A stretch of 64,000 bases of DNA, taken from contig NZ_FNBF01000003.1 in NCBI RefSeq assembly GCF_900102225.1, forward strand, positions 62,001 through 126,000, given 5' to 3'. Source of the DNA: Eubacterium pyruvativorans. GTDB lineage: Bacteria > Bacillota > Clostridia > Peptostreptococcales > Anaerovoracaceae. Positions 17,980 through 29,235 of the stretch are shown here, piece by piece. The translations under genes and the position numbers were made by a program. Below the pieces are notes generated by a model. That model was not told the DNA's origin. It did no database searches and was given only the letters and a program-made list of their open reading frames with translations. Position 1 is the first letter of the stretch. Each line of letters starts with the position of its first letter.

Positions 17980-18270
17980 ATGAGAAAAATTTCACTGAAG
18001 AAGGAATACAGCACCCCCACGAAAGTGTGCTTCGGCGTGATAGACCCGGAGGGCCGGAAGCGCTGCACGATGGACATCGATTTCTCTCCCTACGATCTCG
18101 GAGAGCTGAAGGCGAAGGGGATGGATGCCGTGGCAGCCGCAGCCCGTTTCGAAGATGAACTGAAGGAGATGATCTCCGGCCTGATCGGGAAGGAATGGGA
18201 ATGCTCCGGCGGATGGGAAGACATCATGGGCCCGGTGCGGGAGGCCGTCACCTCCTATTTCGGCAGATAG
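17980..18270 (+). CDS. Small hypothetical protein
   Basis: 96 residues, soluble, mixed charge, starting MRKISLKKEYSTPTKVCFGV. I do not recognise the family. The ATG at 17980 has AGGAG six bases upstream and a promoter at 17901-17928, so expression is credible. A short beta-rich start (VCFGVIDPEGRKRCTMDIDF) precedes two predicted helices ending VREAVTSYF. It is isolated: the next genes are on the opposite strand and its 3' end faces a possible structured RNA. Confidence 0.7.
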   Translation: MRKISLKKEYSTPTKVCFGVIDPEGRKRCTMDIDFSPYDLGELKAKGMDAVAAAARFEDELKEMISGLIGKEWECSGGWEDIMGPVREAVTSYFGR

Positions 18271-18280
18271 ACGGAGTATC

Positions 18281-18505
18281 AAAAAAAAAACGAGCCGTCC
18301 CCCCTCGCTTCCGGCTTCGATCCTTCCACCGGGGGACGCCTGCACGGCACAGGTATCCGCACATGCATCGTTCAGCAATCCCGGTATCCGTCTGTCTCAG
18401 TCCGGTTAAGCCCCCGAACTGAGAGGAAGCACAGTCTGCAAAGAAGGTGCAGCCCATTCGTCGATGCAGTTCCCCGCGCCCGCCGGCCGGCGGACAGCTC
18501 TCCAC
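18281..18505 (-). ncRNA. Candidate structured RNA (class unknown)
   Basis: The interval between the ddl terminator and the small gene has no coding signal. On the minus strand its two ends can pair over nine bases (18492-18500 with 18292-18300), and the 3' end runs into ten T residues (18281-18290). A competing stem, CGTCCCCC with GGGGGACG, would form a terminator just before the T-run. A closed terminal helix and long internal paired arms recall 6S-type RNA or a switching leader. I could not match a known consensus, and no downstream gene lies on this strand. Confidence 0.35.
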
Positions 18506-18521
18506 TGCGAAGTTCCGCATC

Positions 18522-18546
18522 AAAAACCGGGCCTTCCGGCCCGGTT
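18522..18546 (-). terminator. Terminator of ddl
   Basis: Nine-bp stem AACCGGGCC / GGCCCGGTT with a four-base loop, followed on the minus strand by five T residues. Confidence 0.8.
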
Positions 18547-18557
18547 CCGGTGCATTT

Positions 18558-18585
18558 ATAATAACATCATTTTCCGGAAATTCAA
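18558..18585 (-). promoter_or_regulatory. Possible promoter between ddl and the candidate RNA
   Basis: TTGAAT (18580-18585) and TATTAT (18558-18563) on the minus strand, 16 bases apart. It lies ahead of the terminator at 18522-18546, so a transcript from here would meet a hairpin within 30 bases. It could serve the candidate RNA only by read-through. Confidence 0.35.
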
Positions 18586-18648
18586 AGATATATCCGCAGA
18601 AAAGTCCGGAATATTCATCCGTTTTTTTCCATATGATTTCCACCCCGA

Positions 18649-19674
18649 TTATTTCTTCTTCCGGCACGCATATCCCAGGGCGATGATGCGCTCGATCTGC
18701 CGCGGAAGGGACACGCCGGCCTCCTTCCAGAGAAGCGGGAACATGCTGTATTTCGTGAATCCCGGTATCGTGTTGATCTCATTCACATAGACCTTCCCGG
18801 TGTCCAGATCTTTCATCATGTCCACCCGGGCGAATCCCTGACAGTCCGCGGCGATGTAAGCGCTTCGTCCCAGCTCCCGGACCTCCGCCAGCTCCTCATC
18901 CGTCAGCGGAGCTGGAATGTAAATGTTCGTGCCCACGCCGTCGGTATACTTCGCTTCATAATCATAGAAGACATTACCGGATGTGATTTCCCCTGCGCCG
19001 CTGACCCGGGGCTCCTCGTTCCCGATGACGCCCACCTCAAGCTCTCTGCAGTGGATGCCCTGCTCGATGATCACCCGGCGGTCAATCACGGCGGCCCGTT
19101 TCAGTGCCTCCGGCAGCTCCTCCGGCCCTTCCACCCGGGAGATGCCGATGCTGGACCCGGTGTTGGCCGGTTTCACGAACAAAGGGTAACCGCCCAGCCG
19201 TTCGCACCGCCTGACCACCCCGTCCGTGTCTTCTGCGATTTCTCTCCGGTCAGTGACCTCATACCCGCATACCGGAAGGCCGGCGGCTTCGAAAACCTGC
19301 TTCGACGCCACCTTGTCCAGGTTCAGGGCAGAACTCATAATGCCGCAGCCCGCATACGGAATCTGGAGAATCTGCAGCAGCCCCTGGATGGAGCCGTCCT
19401 CGCCGTACCGGCCGTGGATGACCGGGAATCCGAAATCGATCATATCCCCCAGGTCGCTGACCCGGATTTCCTCCCCGTGCGTCTGCCAGGTATCCTGCTC
19501 GATTTCCGAAACATCTCCCGTGAAATGGACGAAAGCCCCTTCCCTCGTAATGCCGATCATGACGACCTCATGCTGATTCCGGTCGATCGCCCTGAGTACT
19601 GTCCCGGCAGACATCAATGAAATCTCGTATTCATCCGATACGCCGCCGAAGAAAATTCCTATCCGATCCTTCAT
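18649..19674 (-). CDS. ddl: D-alanine--D-alanine ligase
   Basis: 341 residues, an ATP-grasp enzyme that joins two D-alanines for peptidoglycan precursors. Signatures are FFGGVSDEYEIS at the N-terminus, HGRYGEDGSIQGLL, VKPANTGSSIGIS, and the C-terminal VNEINTIPGFTKYSMFP. The region 'YDYEAKYTDG' keeps the tyrosine typical of D-Ala-D-Ala ligases; D-lactate ligases of the VanA type differ here. The ATG at 19674 follows GGAG with normal spacing. It is a single-gene transcript with its own promoter and terminator. Confidence 0.93.
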   Translation of the reverse strand: MKDRIGIFFGGVSDEYEISLMSAGTVLRAIDRNQHEVVMIGITREGAFVHFTGDVSEIEQDTWQTHGEEIRVSDLGDMIDFGFPVIHGRYGEDGSIQGLLQILQIPYAGCGIMSSALNLDKVASKQVFEAAGLPVCGYEVTDRREIAEDTDGVVRRCERLGGYPLFVKPANTGSSIGISRVEGPEELPEALKRAAVIDRRVIIEQGIHCRELEVGVIGNEEPRVSGAGEITSGNVFYDYEAKYTDGVGTNIYIPAPLTDEELAEVRELGRSAYIAADCQGFARVDMMKDLDTGKVYVNEINTIPGFTKYSMFPLLWKEAGVSLPRQIERIIALGYACRKKK

Positions 19675-19744
19675 TCTATTACTCCGATCTGTACACCTCT
19701 GTTTTCCGCGCCGCCGGGTCCCTCCGGCAGTGCATTTACAGTTC

Positions 19745-19773
19745 ATTATACGAAATCGGGGGATCGTAATCAA
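19745..19773 (-). promoter_or_regulatory. Promoter of ddl
   Basis: TTGATT (19768-19773) and TATAAT (19745-19750) on the minus strand, 17 bases apart, lying just after the stop of the upstream acetyltransferase. Confidence 0.75.
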
Positions 19774-19788
19774 GTTAATTTTTTGTCC

Positions 19789-20271
19789 TTAGAAAGTCAG
19801 ACGCATCTGATACCAGGTGACCCCGCCGTGCACCGAAGGGGATACCCCCTCGTTCTGAAATCCGAACTTTCCATAGTAGTGGATCAGCGGTTCCTTGCAG
19901 GTCAGCACCACTCCCCGGCGGCCCGCGTCCCGGGCATCTTCAATCATTTTCTCCATCAGCATGGCGCCGCATCCCTGTCTGCGGCAGGACGGAATCACAT
20001 CCAGTCCGAAAATCATCTGCCATGCCCCGGATTCATCCCCCATTTCCGCATGATCATACATTTCATCGGTCAGATCCCGGGCATCGGTGGCGAACCCGTT
20101 GATGAATCCCACAATTTTCTGGTGATCCGTCAGTACCCAGAAGTGCTTCTGATTCCACTTGATTCTCCGGACGAACTCTGCCTCAGGCGCCGCCTCCAGC
20201 AGCGGGAAGCATTCCGCCTCCACCTCCGCGATCGCATTGAGATCCCGCAGCGTTGCATTTCTGATTTCCAT
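19789..20271 (-). CDS. GNAT family N-acetyltransferase
   Basis: 160 residues. The acetyl-CoA loop is seen as 'VIPSCRRQGCGAMLMEKMI', followed by 'GVVLTCKEPLIHYYGKFGF', a frequent C-terminal GNAT pattern. The N-terminus 'MEIRNATLRDLNAIAEVEAECFP' is typical of the amine-acetylating branch. The acceptor is unknown. It is not strongly coupled to ddl because a full promoter separates them. Confidence 0.85.
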   Translation of the reverse strand: MEIRNATLRDLNAIAEVEAECFPLLEAAPEAEFVRRIKWNQKHFWVLTDHQKIVGFINGFATDARDLTDEMYDHAEMGDESGAWQMIFGLDVIPSCRRQGCGAMLMEKMIEDARDAGRRGVVLTCKEPLIHYYGKFGFQNEGVSPSVHGGVTWYQMRLTF

Positions 20272-20339
20272 TCCTCATATCCCTTCTGAACCCCTTCCGA
20301 ATTCTTCGACTCCTACAAACGCCTCTCTATCTTACATTA

Positions 20340-20367
20340 ATACTAACATTCCGCAGACTAACATCAA
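20340..20367 (-). promoter_or_regulatory. Likely promoter of the acetyltransferase at 19789-20271
   Basis: TTGATG (20362-20367) and TAGTAT (20340-20345) on the minus strand, 16 bases apart. Confidence 0.45.
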
Positions 20368-20425
20368 GCATTTGAGAAAGAACGTTGATTAATAATCCTG
20401 AGTTATTTTTTTCGGGCATTTTTTT

Positions 20426-20438
20426 GAAGAATTTCTTC
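20426..20438. promoter_or_regulatory. 13-bp palindrome upstream of the DUF438 gene
   Basis: GAAGAA-T-TTCTTC lies in the AT-rich intergenic region 75 bases ahead of the DUF438 start. It could be an operator; no named regulator is implied. Confidence 0.3.
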
Positions 20439-20512
20439 ATAGTTGCTTCTGCAACATTAATACTGTTTCAATTCCACTATGATGACAGCATAGAAACAGG
20501 AGGTAATGATAT

Positions 20513-22129
20513 ATGGCGAAGAAAATTGATCTCAATCATTCAGTATACGAACTGGTCATGCAGTACCCGGAGCTGACCGATATTATGAAAGAACTGGGTT
20601 TTTCGGAAATCACGAAGAGTGCCATGCTCTACTCGGTGGGAAAGGTCACCACAATTCCGAAGGGGGCGAAGCGGAAGGGAATCCCGATGACCGAGGTGGT
20701 TTCGTCGCTGCTGCGTCACGGATTCGAAATCACCGGCACCATGCCGCTGGATGCGACGGGCGGTTCTTCCGTGCAGGCGGCTGAAAAGGCCTCGTCCGGT
20801 GACGCTGTGAAGGCTGGTGGTGCTGTGAATACCGGCCGTTCTGCGAAACCGGATGCAGACGGGATTCGTCAGGAATCCGGGGATAATCCGGGCCGCAGGG
20901 CACTGCTGAAATCCTATCTCGCCCGGCTGGGTTCCGGAGAGGACCTGGCATCCGTGCAGGCGGATTTCAAATCCGCCTTCCATGACGTGGATGCGGCGGA
21001 AATCATGGCGGCCGAGCAGGAGATGATGGCGGAGGGAACCCCGCTCACCGAAGTGCAAAAACTCTGCGACCTGCACTCTGCACTGTTCCACGGGGCCACG
21101 AAGGAAGAGAAGATTCTCCGGGCGGAAGAAACGCCTGCGGCCGGGTCGGGAAATTATGCGAACCGGGAAGGCCAGGCGAAGGCACTGGAACAGATCCCGG
21201 GCCACCCCCTGGAAACATTCTCCCGGGAAAACCGGGCGCTGGAGGTACTTCTTTCCCAGGCGAAAGAGGCAGACCGGAATGAACTGGCCTCCCTTCTTCC
21301 GAAGATCCGGGAGTTAGCTGTTCACTATGCAAAAAAAGGCGACCTGCTCTACCCTCTTCTGAAGGTGAACTATGATATTTCCGGTCCGTCGGATGTGATG
21401 TGGACTGTGGATGACGAAATCCGGGATGAACTGGCCGAACTGACCCGGGACGCCGGTTCCCCGACGGACATGTGGGAAGAACGGGTGCGGGCCGTACTGA
21501 CCCGGGCAGAGGAAATGATATATAAGGAGGAGAACATTCTGTTCCCGATCTGCGCCGTCAATTTCCAGGAAGAGGAGTGGATGCAGATCTATGAAGACGG
21601 GAAAGATTACGCTCCATGCCTTTCCACAGAGCCGGGAACCTGGAAAGCGGCGGAGCAGCGCCCGGAAAGCGGAAGAACCGGCTCCGGCTGCGGTTCTTCC
21701 GGAACCCCTTCCCTCGGAATGGGTCTGGATCTTTCGAAAGCGGAAGTCGTCATGCCGGGAGGCCACATGTCCGTGGAGCAGATCACGGCCCTGCTGAACA
21801 CGATTCCGATGGAAATCACCTTCATCGATGATCAGAATATCAACCGCTATTTCAATGAAAGCGAAGGGCCGAAAGCCTTCAAACGGCCGAAGGCCGCCCT
21901 GGACCGGGAGGTCTTCAGCTGCCATCCGCCGAAGATCGAGCCGCTGGTCCGCTCCATCATCGAAGATTTCCGTTCCGGCGCCCGGGACAGCGTTCCTGTA
22001 TGGATGGAAAAGAACGGCCATGCCTTCCTGGTAAAGTACATGGCCGTCCGGGATTCCAGGGGCCGGTATCTGGGCACCATGGAACTGGTTCAGGATATGG
22101 AATTTGCGAAGGAGCATTTCACGAAGTAA
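20513..22129 (+). CDS. DUF438 / hemerythrin-like domain protein with PAS domain
   Basis: 538 residues. Order: a DUF1858-type helical module (about 4-60), a variable Gly/Ser-rich linker, a DUF438 region (about 110-205), a hemerythrin-like four-helix part with HPLETFSRENRALEVLL, HYAKKGDLLYPLL and KEENILFPICAV (about 220-350), and a PAS-like C-terminus (about 400-535). Hemerythrin domains bind a di-iron centre and sense or handle oxygen or nitric oxide; together with PAS the protein is probably a redox or gas sensor in an anaerobe. A strong AGGAGGT precedes the ATG. It converges on the methyltransferase operon, and the two gene ends share an inverted repeat. Confidence 0.85.
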   Translation: MAKKIDLNHSVYELVMQYPELTDIMKELGFSEITKSAMLYSVGKVTTIPKGAKRKGIPMTEVVSSLLRHGFEITGTMPLDATGGSSVQAAEKASSGDAVKAGGAVNTGRSAKPDADGIRQESGDNPGRRALLKSYLARLGSGEDLASVQADFKSAFHDVDAAEIMAAEQEMMAEGTPLTEVQKLCDLHSALFHGATKEEKILRAEETPAAGSGNYANREGQAKALEQIPGHPLETFSRENRALEVLLSQAKEADRNELASLLPKIRELAVHYAKKGDLLYPLLKVNYDISGPSDVMWTVDDEIRDELAELTRDAGSPTDMWEERVRAVLTRAEEMIYKEENILFPICAVNFQEEEWMQIYEDGKDYAPCLSTEPGTWKAAEQRPESGRTGSGCGSSGTPSLGMGLDLSKAEVVMPGGHMSVEQITALLNTIPMEITFIDDQNINRYFNESEGPKAFKRPKAALDREVFSCHPPKIEPLVRSIIEDFRSGARDSVPVWMEKNGHAFLVKYMAVRDSRGRYLGTMELVQDMEFAKEHFTK

Positions 22130-22168
22130 GCGGGAGGGAAATGCGAAGTAAGCTCCGCTTACTTCGTG
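22119..22168. repeat. Inverted repeat spanning both stop codons of convergent genes
   Basis: ACGAAGTAAGC occurs at the DUF438 stop (22119-22129 and beyond) and again at 22143-22153 apart from one base. Its reverse complement (22157-22167) contains the stop of the methyltransferase. The inner pair forms a 10-bp stem with a three-base loop (22144-22166). No T-run follows, so it is a weak terminator at best. Confidence 0.55.
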
Positions 22169-23124
22169 ACCGGCCGGCGGCCCGGGGCTTCCTCCCGGGC
22201 CCACCGGGCGATGGAGCGGATGTCTGTCGGTTTTGTCCGGCAGCAGCCCCCCAGCATAACCGCACCGTCATCGTACCAGATTTTCGCCCGGTCCAGGAAA
22301 GTCTCCCCGGCCCCCAGGCCGCTCCACTTCTTCAGCAGCCCGTCATACACCTCCCCGCTGTTCGGGTATGCCGCTGTCGGCAGGTCGGATACGGCGCGGA
22401 AATTCTGCAGAATGTCATGCACCAGCTCCGGCGGCGTGCAGTTCACGCTGACCGCCTGAAGATGGGGATAATCCCGGAGCGCATCTGCCACATCCCGGAT
22501 CTTCGTGCCGTCGCTGATCTCATCAGCACTGCGGAAGGTGAAGCTGATCCAGTAATCCGCTTCCATGTCTTCCAGCAGCTCTGCGCAGGCGACGGCTTCT
22601 TCCAGTCTGGGACAGGTTTCCACGGCAAAAATCTCCGCCCCCTCCTCCCGGAGGAGTTCCATGCGGCGCAGGTGAAAGTCCTGATAATCTTTTTTTGTCA
22701 TATGATACCCGCCGGTATACTCACTGCCGTCCGCCAGATATGCACCGTAAGGACCGATATCGCCGGCAGCCATGGGGAACGGCCTGCCGGATGTACTGCC
22801 CCCGTCTTCCTGCCACCACAGATCCCTTGCCTCCCGCACCAGTTTCATGGATTTCCGGATCAGCGCCTCGGCCTGCTCCTTCGTATAGCCGGCTTTCATG
22901 AACCCGGGAACGGTAGCCTGATAGCTGGCGCAGGTGCCGATGTCCGCCCCGGCCCGGAAGTAATCCCGGTGAATCTGCAGGATCGCATCCGGATTTTTCT
23001 CCAGGAAGCGGGCACTCCACAGAAGGTCGTTCACATCATATCCCCGGCGTTCCAGCTCGGTTCCCATGGGACCGTCCAGAACGATCAGATTCTTCTTCTC
23101 CCGCAGTTCTCGAAATGTTGTCAT
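22159..23124 (-). CDS. mmuM: Homocysteine S-methyltransferase family protein
   Basis: 321 residues of the single-domain, cobalamin-independent homocysteine methyltransferases that usually take the methyl group from S-methylmethionine. The N-terminal LDGPMGTELERRGYDVN and zinc ligands in AVSVNCTPPEL and MLGGCCRTKPTDI are all present. It is the last gene of an operon behind an AIM24 gene and an amino-acid/sodium symporter, so uptake and use of an amino-acid-type substrate is plausible. The symbol is given by family and the methyl donor is inferred. Confidence 0.85.
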   Translation of the reverse strand: MTTFRELREKKNLIVLDGPMGTELERRGYDVNDLLWSARFLEKNPDAILQIHRDYFRAGADIGTCASYQATVPGFMKAGYTKEQAEALIRKSMKLVREARDLWWQEDGGSTSGRPFPMAAGDIGPYGAYLADGSEYTGGYHMTKKDYQDFHLRRMELLREEGAEIFAVETCPRLEEAVACAELLEDMEADYWISFTFRSADEISDGTKIRDVADALRDYPHLQAVSVNCTPPELVHDILQNFRAVSDLPTAAYPNSGEVYDGLLKKWSGLGAGETFLDRAKIWYDDGAVMLGGCCRTKPTDIRSIARWAREEAPGRRPVTK

Positions 23125-23194
23125 TAGTATTCTCCCCTCTTCCGGCCCCGGCCGGCATGCATTGTTTCATCGTTCTGGTCTGTCCTGCCGGCAG

Positions 23195-24643
23195 TCATTC
23201 AGTCTGCCCTGCGGCCTCTTCCGGATCTTCTTCCGCACAGTCGAAGACCACGTACGGCGGGTTCTCGCCCCGTTCTTTCGCCGGAAGGTAGCGCTTCCAA
23301 AAGTCGTCAAACAGCCGGAAGATCTCCCGGTGTTTGGCAATGATGATGAAGATGGTGATCGCCACGTACATCGCCGACAGAATATCGGTGAATGCCCAGA
23401 GTGTGTCCGCCTTCACACGGTACAGCACCACGCTGGGGATCATGTAGTAAATCATGTAGACCGGCATCATCCGCCGGTTTGCCTCAGAATCCCCGAACAC
23501 ATAGTTGACGCTCTTCTCACAGGTATAGTACATGCCGATGATCGTGGTCCAGGCAAACACGGCGATGGCAACCGCCGTCATCTTCCCCCCCGCCGGGCCG
23601 TACGCTTCCGTGAAGGCGACGGTGGTCAGCGCCCCGGAAGTGACCGAACTCCTGTGGTAGGCGCCGGTGAAAATAATGGTGAATGCGGTGATGGAGCAGA
23701 TCACGATGGTGTCCAGGAAAATCTCTCCCCAGCCCCACACGGACTGCCGCACCGGGTGGTCTGTCCGGGCCGGCGCATGGGCAATCATGCCGTATCCCGT
23801 CCCCGCATCATTGGAGTAGATGCCCCGGGCTACGCCGAACCGAACCGCATCCCGGACGGAGGCACCGGCAAAACCACCAAGGGGGGCGGCCGGCGTAACC
23901 GCACTTTTCAGGATCAGCATAATCACATCCGGCACCTCCCGGAGATTCACCAGAATAACCCCTAGTCCCATGAGAATATACAGCGCTGCCATGATCGGCA
24001 CTGCTTTCGACATCACCCCGGAGATGCGCCGGAGTCCGCCCCAGATTGTGAGAAGACAGGTGAGTCCGATGGCGGCAGCCGCATAGACCGGGGGAAGGCC
24101 GAAAGCCTGGCGCATGGACCCGGTCACCGCCTCTGTCTGCACGGAGCAGGTCCAGGGCCCGAACAGGAAGCAGAACACCGCCAGCACTGCGGCGCCCCGT
24201 TTCCATCCCAGCGCATTCTTCAGCACGAAAGACCGGTCGCACACATATTCATCCATACTTTTCCGGTAGTGTTCCCGGTACCGCTGTCCGATGATGATCT
24301 CACAGGCTTTCGTGGACATCCCGAAGAACGCCGACACCCACATCCACACCAGGGCTCCCGGTCCGCCGCTGACGATCGCTGTGGCTACACCGCTGATATT
24401 CCCTGTTCCTACGGTATTGGCCAGGGCCGTACACGCCGCCCGGAATCCGGAAACCGTGCCTTCTCCCTCCCCTTTTCCAAACATACTCCCGAACGTATTC
24501 CGGAAGTTGAAGCGGATCTTCCGCTGATACCGGAAGCCAAAGCGAATCGACAGGATCATCCCCGTCATCAGGACAATCACAGTCATCGGTGTGCCCCAAA
24601 CGAAATCATCGATGGCAAATAACGCTTTACTGATACTCTCCAT
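23195..24643 (-). CDS. Sodium:alanine symporter family protein (AGCS)
   Basis: 482 residues, about eleven membrane spans. Family hallmarks include 'GEGEGTVSGFRAACTALANTVGTGNISGVATA' split over the first helices and the later segment 'YSNDAGTGYGMIAHAPA'. Members import alanine, glycine or glutamine with sodium. Neighbouring homocysteine methyltransferase hints at another amino acid, but nothing in the sequence fixes the substrate. GAGGTGAC precedes the ATG at 24643, 31 bases after the AIM24 stop. The C-terminus is charged and cytoplasmic. Confidence 0.9.
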   Translation of the reverse strand: MESISKALFAIDDFVWGTPMTVIVLMTGMILSIRFGFRYQRKIRFNFRNTFGSMFGKGEGEGTVSGFRAACTALANTVGTGNISGVATAIVSGGPGALVWMWVSAFFGMSTKACEIIIGQRYREHYRKSMDEYVCDRSFVLKNALGWKRGAAVLAVFCFLFGPWTCSVQTEAVTGSMRQAFGLPPVYAAAAIGLTCLLTIWGGLRRISGVMSKAVPIMAALYILMGLGVILVNLREVPDVIMLILKSAVTPAAPLGGFAGASVRDAVRFGVARGIYSNDAGTGYGMIAHAPARTDHPVRQSVWGWGEIFLDTIVICSITAFTIIFTGAYHRSSVTSGALTTVAFTEAYGPAGGKMTAVAIAVFAWTTIIGMYYTCEKSVNYVFGDSEANRRMMPVYMIYYMIPSVVLYRVKADTLWAFTDILSAMYVAITIFIIIAKHREIFRLFDDFWKRYLPAKERGENPPYVVFDCAEEDPEEAAGQTE

Positions 24644-24674
24644 GTCACCTCATCTGTTCTTTCTCATGTTCTTT

Positions 24675-25370
24675 CTAATTTCCCGACTGGGGCAGGAACG
24701 GCGCCACCGCATCAGCCAGGCTGTGTACATTTCTCGTCTGAATCCAGATCCGGCCGTTCCCCATGAACCGGTTGACCAGACCCTCCCCTGTGGTAAATCC
24801 GAATGTGCCGGATGCAATCTCAATCCGGTAGTCCAGCGTCCGGTCCCAGGCCACAACATGATCATTGTCCACGGTAATCGGCCGGTCCGGCGTCACCTCC
24901 AGCTCCAGCAGATCCCCGAAGGCGTTGATCAGCACGTCTCCCGTTCCTTCCGTTTCCATCACGAAGAGACCGCCGGTGCCGCCGAAGAACGCCTTCCCCA
25001 CATCCTGGGCTGCCATGCGGTAGCCCACACCGGCGTCACAGGCCAGAAAAGCCCCGGTGTTCAGACGGTACTGCCTGGAACCTGCGGCAAGCCGGACGAT
25101 CTTCCCCGGAATGGACGGCGCAATCCCCAGAAGACCGGCATCACTCTCCCCCACGGCTTCCGTAATGAACATACTCTCCCCGCTGGTCAGGCTGCGGCCG
25201 ATCGCACCGAACAGACCGCCCAGGCCGCCGGAACGGGAATTCATCTTTCCTGTGAGCCGCACATCCTGCATATATGCCATGGCCCCTCTTTCAATGCGAA
25301 CGGATTCTCCTCTTCCCAGCCGGATCTCCACCAGCGGACAATCGTTGTCTCCCAAGATCTGATATCTCAT
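24675..25370 (-). CDS. AIM24 / TIGR00266 family protein
   Basis: 231 residues, beta-rich, with the family's glycine patterns 'LGRGESVRIERGAMAYM' and 'GLLGIAPSIPGKIVRL' and the segment FFGGTGGLFVMETEG. The family is widespread in bacteria (mitochondrial Aim24 shares the fold), with no settled biochemical role. The ATG at 25370 has GGAGAG seven bases upstream; the reading continues upstream but without homology. First gene of an operon with the symporter and mmuM, behind an extended -10 promoter. Confidence 0.85.
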   Translation of the reverse strand: MRYQILGDNDCPLVEIRLGRGESVRIERGAMAYMQDVRLTGKMNSRSGGLGGLFGAIGRSLTSGESMFITEAVGESDAGLLGIAPSIPGKIVRLAAGSRQYRLNTGAFLACDAGVGYRMAAQDVGKAFFGGTGGLFVMETEGTGDVLINAFGDLLELEVTPDRPITVDNDHVVAWDRTLDYRIEIASGTFGFTTGEGLVNRFMGNGRIWIQTRNVHSLADAVAPFLPQSGN

Positions 25371-25412
25371 CTTTCTCTCCTTTATAAAACTACCAAACCG
25401 ATTTGTTTTACC

Positions 25413-25418
25413 ATTATA
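25413..25418 (-). promoter_or_regulatory. Extended -10 promoter of the AIM24 operon
   Basis: TATAAT preceded by TGG on the minus strand, which makes an extended -10 element. The -35 region is poor. It lies about 45 bases ahead of the ATG at 25370. Confidence 0.55.
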
Positions 25419-25485
25419 CCATACCATTTCGGCCAATCCCACAGGATTTCGCAGAAAAAATTGTACAAAAACCCATGGGATCATG

Positions 25486-25536
25486 CCAAAAAGGCAGCTG
25501 CACGAAGCGCCGTTTTTCGGCTTCGTGCAGCTGCCT
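25486..25536 (-). terminator. Strong terminator after enolase
   Basis: A stem of about 19 bp (25492-25512 with 25518-25536, one unpaired base) followed on the minus strand by five T residues. It ends the six-gene operon that starts at 33,956. Confidence 0.9.
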
Positions 25537-25557
25537 GCATCATGTTTTCTGCCGGAA

Positions 25558-28010
<2,453 letters not shown>

Positions 28011-28035
28011 GTGCAGCGACCTCCCCGTTCTGTCT

Positions 28036-29235
28036 TCAGGCCTTCTGCCCCACCGGCAGGTAGTGTTCCTTCGGCGCCAGGCGTTCCAGCTCCGCCGCCT
28101 CCTCTTCCATACCGTTATGCCGCAGAATAGCGCACAGAATATCCATGTATTCCTTGCTCACGCACAGCCCCAGACCTTCGGAAAGGTAGGACAGCGCCTT
28201 CTTCTCGTACACCAGAAATACTTCTTCCAGCTGCTCGTAGTCCCCTGCGTTGTACAGATTGTAGATAACATCCCGGCGGGCCTGGAAGTACTCATACAGA
28301 TCCAGACGATCTCCGGACCGGCGCAGCAATTTCACCGCTTCGTTGTACTTCCCGAAATTCTTCAGGAAGAAAACTTTGGAGAACTTGTTCCGCATATTCA
28401 GGCTGTGAATCTGCTGAATCCGCTGGGCATAGCGGGACTGCTTCAGCACTTCCTCATACGGCGTGACAGAGGATACGATGACATTCGTATACACCCTGGC
28501 CCGCTCCTCCGTCCGCTCTCTCCATTCCGGCCCCAGATATTCCTCCAGGAATCCGGCCGGGTCATTCGGACCGCAGATGGTGATGCCCTCGAAGGCAATG
28601 CCCTCGCCGCCGTTGAAGTGACTGCCCGCCACCTCCCGGGTCTCCCCCCGGTGCCGCTTGATCAGCACGATCTCGCTCATGCCGCTGTACACCTTCGTGA
28701 ACCGGCGGAACATCCGGCGGGACATGGCGGCTCTGCCGAAGATCGAGTGCAGATAGACCAGGAGAACAGACAAAACGTTCTTTCCGCTGATCTTCCGGAA
28801 AGCCCGGTAGCCGGTGCGCTCCATCCCCGACTCCAGCACGCCGTTATAGGTGTGCCGGAACCCGGTCACATTCCGCCGGATCGGCCGGATGATGATGCGG
28901 GCGCCCGGGCAGGCCACGTCCCAGCCCTCCTTCACATTCAGGAATGTGGTGGTCGTATCCACATAATTAATCTCGAACAGGCTGAAATACTTGTTATTCC
29001 CCATGTATTCCACGGCCCGGCCGCTCTTCATGGTCTTCCGGGCGGCTTCCACGAATTTCATCATGTCCTCCGCCGGAATCAGAATATCCAGGTTAACGGA
29101 TTCGCTGCTGTGACCGCCGAATACCATGGCCAGACGCAGCGTCTCCGACCCCGCATAGTACCGGATGCCGGAGGATTCACAGATGGTAATGACTTCCTTC
29201 AGCAGTGTGAAGGTCTTTTCCTGTATATGATTCAT
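28036..29235 (-). CDS. LicD-like protein with degenerate active site
   Basis: 399 residues. The first half follows the LicD nucleotidyltransferase-like fold ('YYAGSETLRLAMVFGG'), but where LicD has DDDMDI this protein reads ESVNLDI (45-51), keeping only one aspartate. It may be inactive, use another geometry or serve as a partner of the LicD protein encoded upstream, which it overlaps by four bases (ATGA). The C-terminal half is helical, with TPR-like stretches (KNFGKYNEAVKLLRRSGD, AGDYEQLEEVFLVYEKKALS). Function inferred only from fold and context. Confidence 0.65.
   Translation of the reverse strand: MNHIQEKTFTLLKEVITICESSGIRYYAGSETLRLAMVFGGHSSESVNLDILIPAEDMMKFVEAARKTMKSGRAVEYMGNNKYFSLFEINYVDTTTTFLNVKEGWDVACPGARIIIRPIRRNVTGFRHTYNGVLESGMERTGYRAFRKISGKNVLSVLLVYLHSIFGRAAMSRRMFRRFTKVYSGMSEIVLIKRHRGETREVAGSHFNGGEGIAFEGITICGPNDPAGFLEEYLGPEWRERTEERARVYTNVIVSSVTPYEEVLKQSRYAQRIQQIHSLNMRNKFSKVFFLKNFGKYNEAVKLLRRSGDRLDLYEYFQARRDVIYNLYNAGDYEQLEEVFLVYEKKALSYLSEGLGLCVSKEYMDILCAILRHNGMEEEAAELERLAPKEHYLPVGQKA

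Noticed and set aside
18281-18505. Firm assignment as 6S RNA or SRP RNA
   Set aside because: End pairing fits, but the conserved loop sequences of SRP RNA are absent and 6S cannot be confirmed without a covariance search.
18649-19674. Vancomycin-resistance type D-Ala-D-Lac ligase
   Set aside because: The substrate-pocket segment YDYEAKY is that of ordinary D-Ala-D-Ala ligases, and no vanH/vanX neighbours exist.
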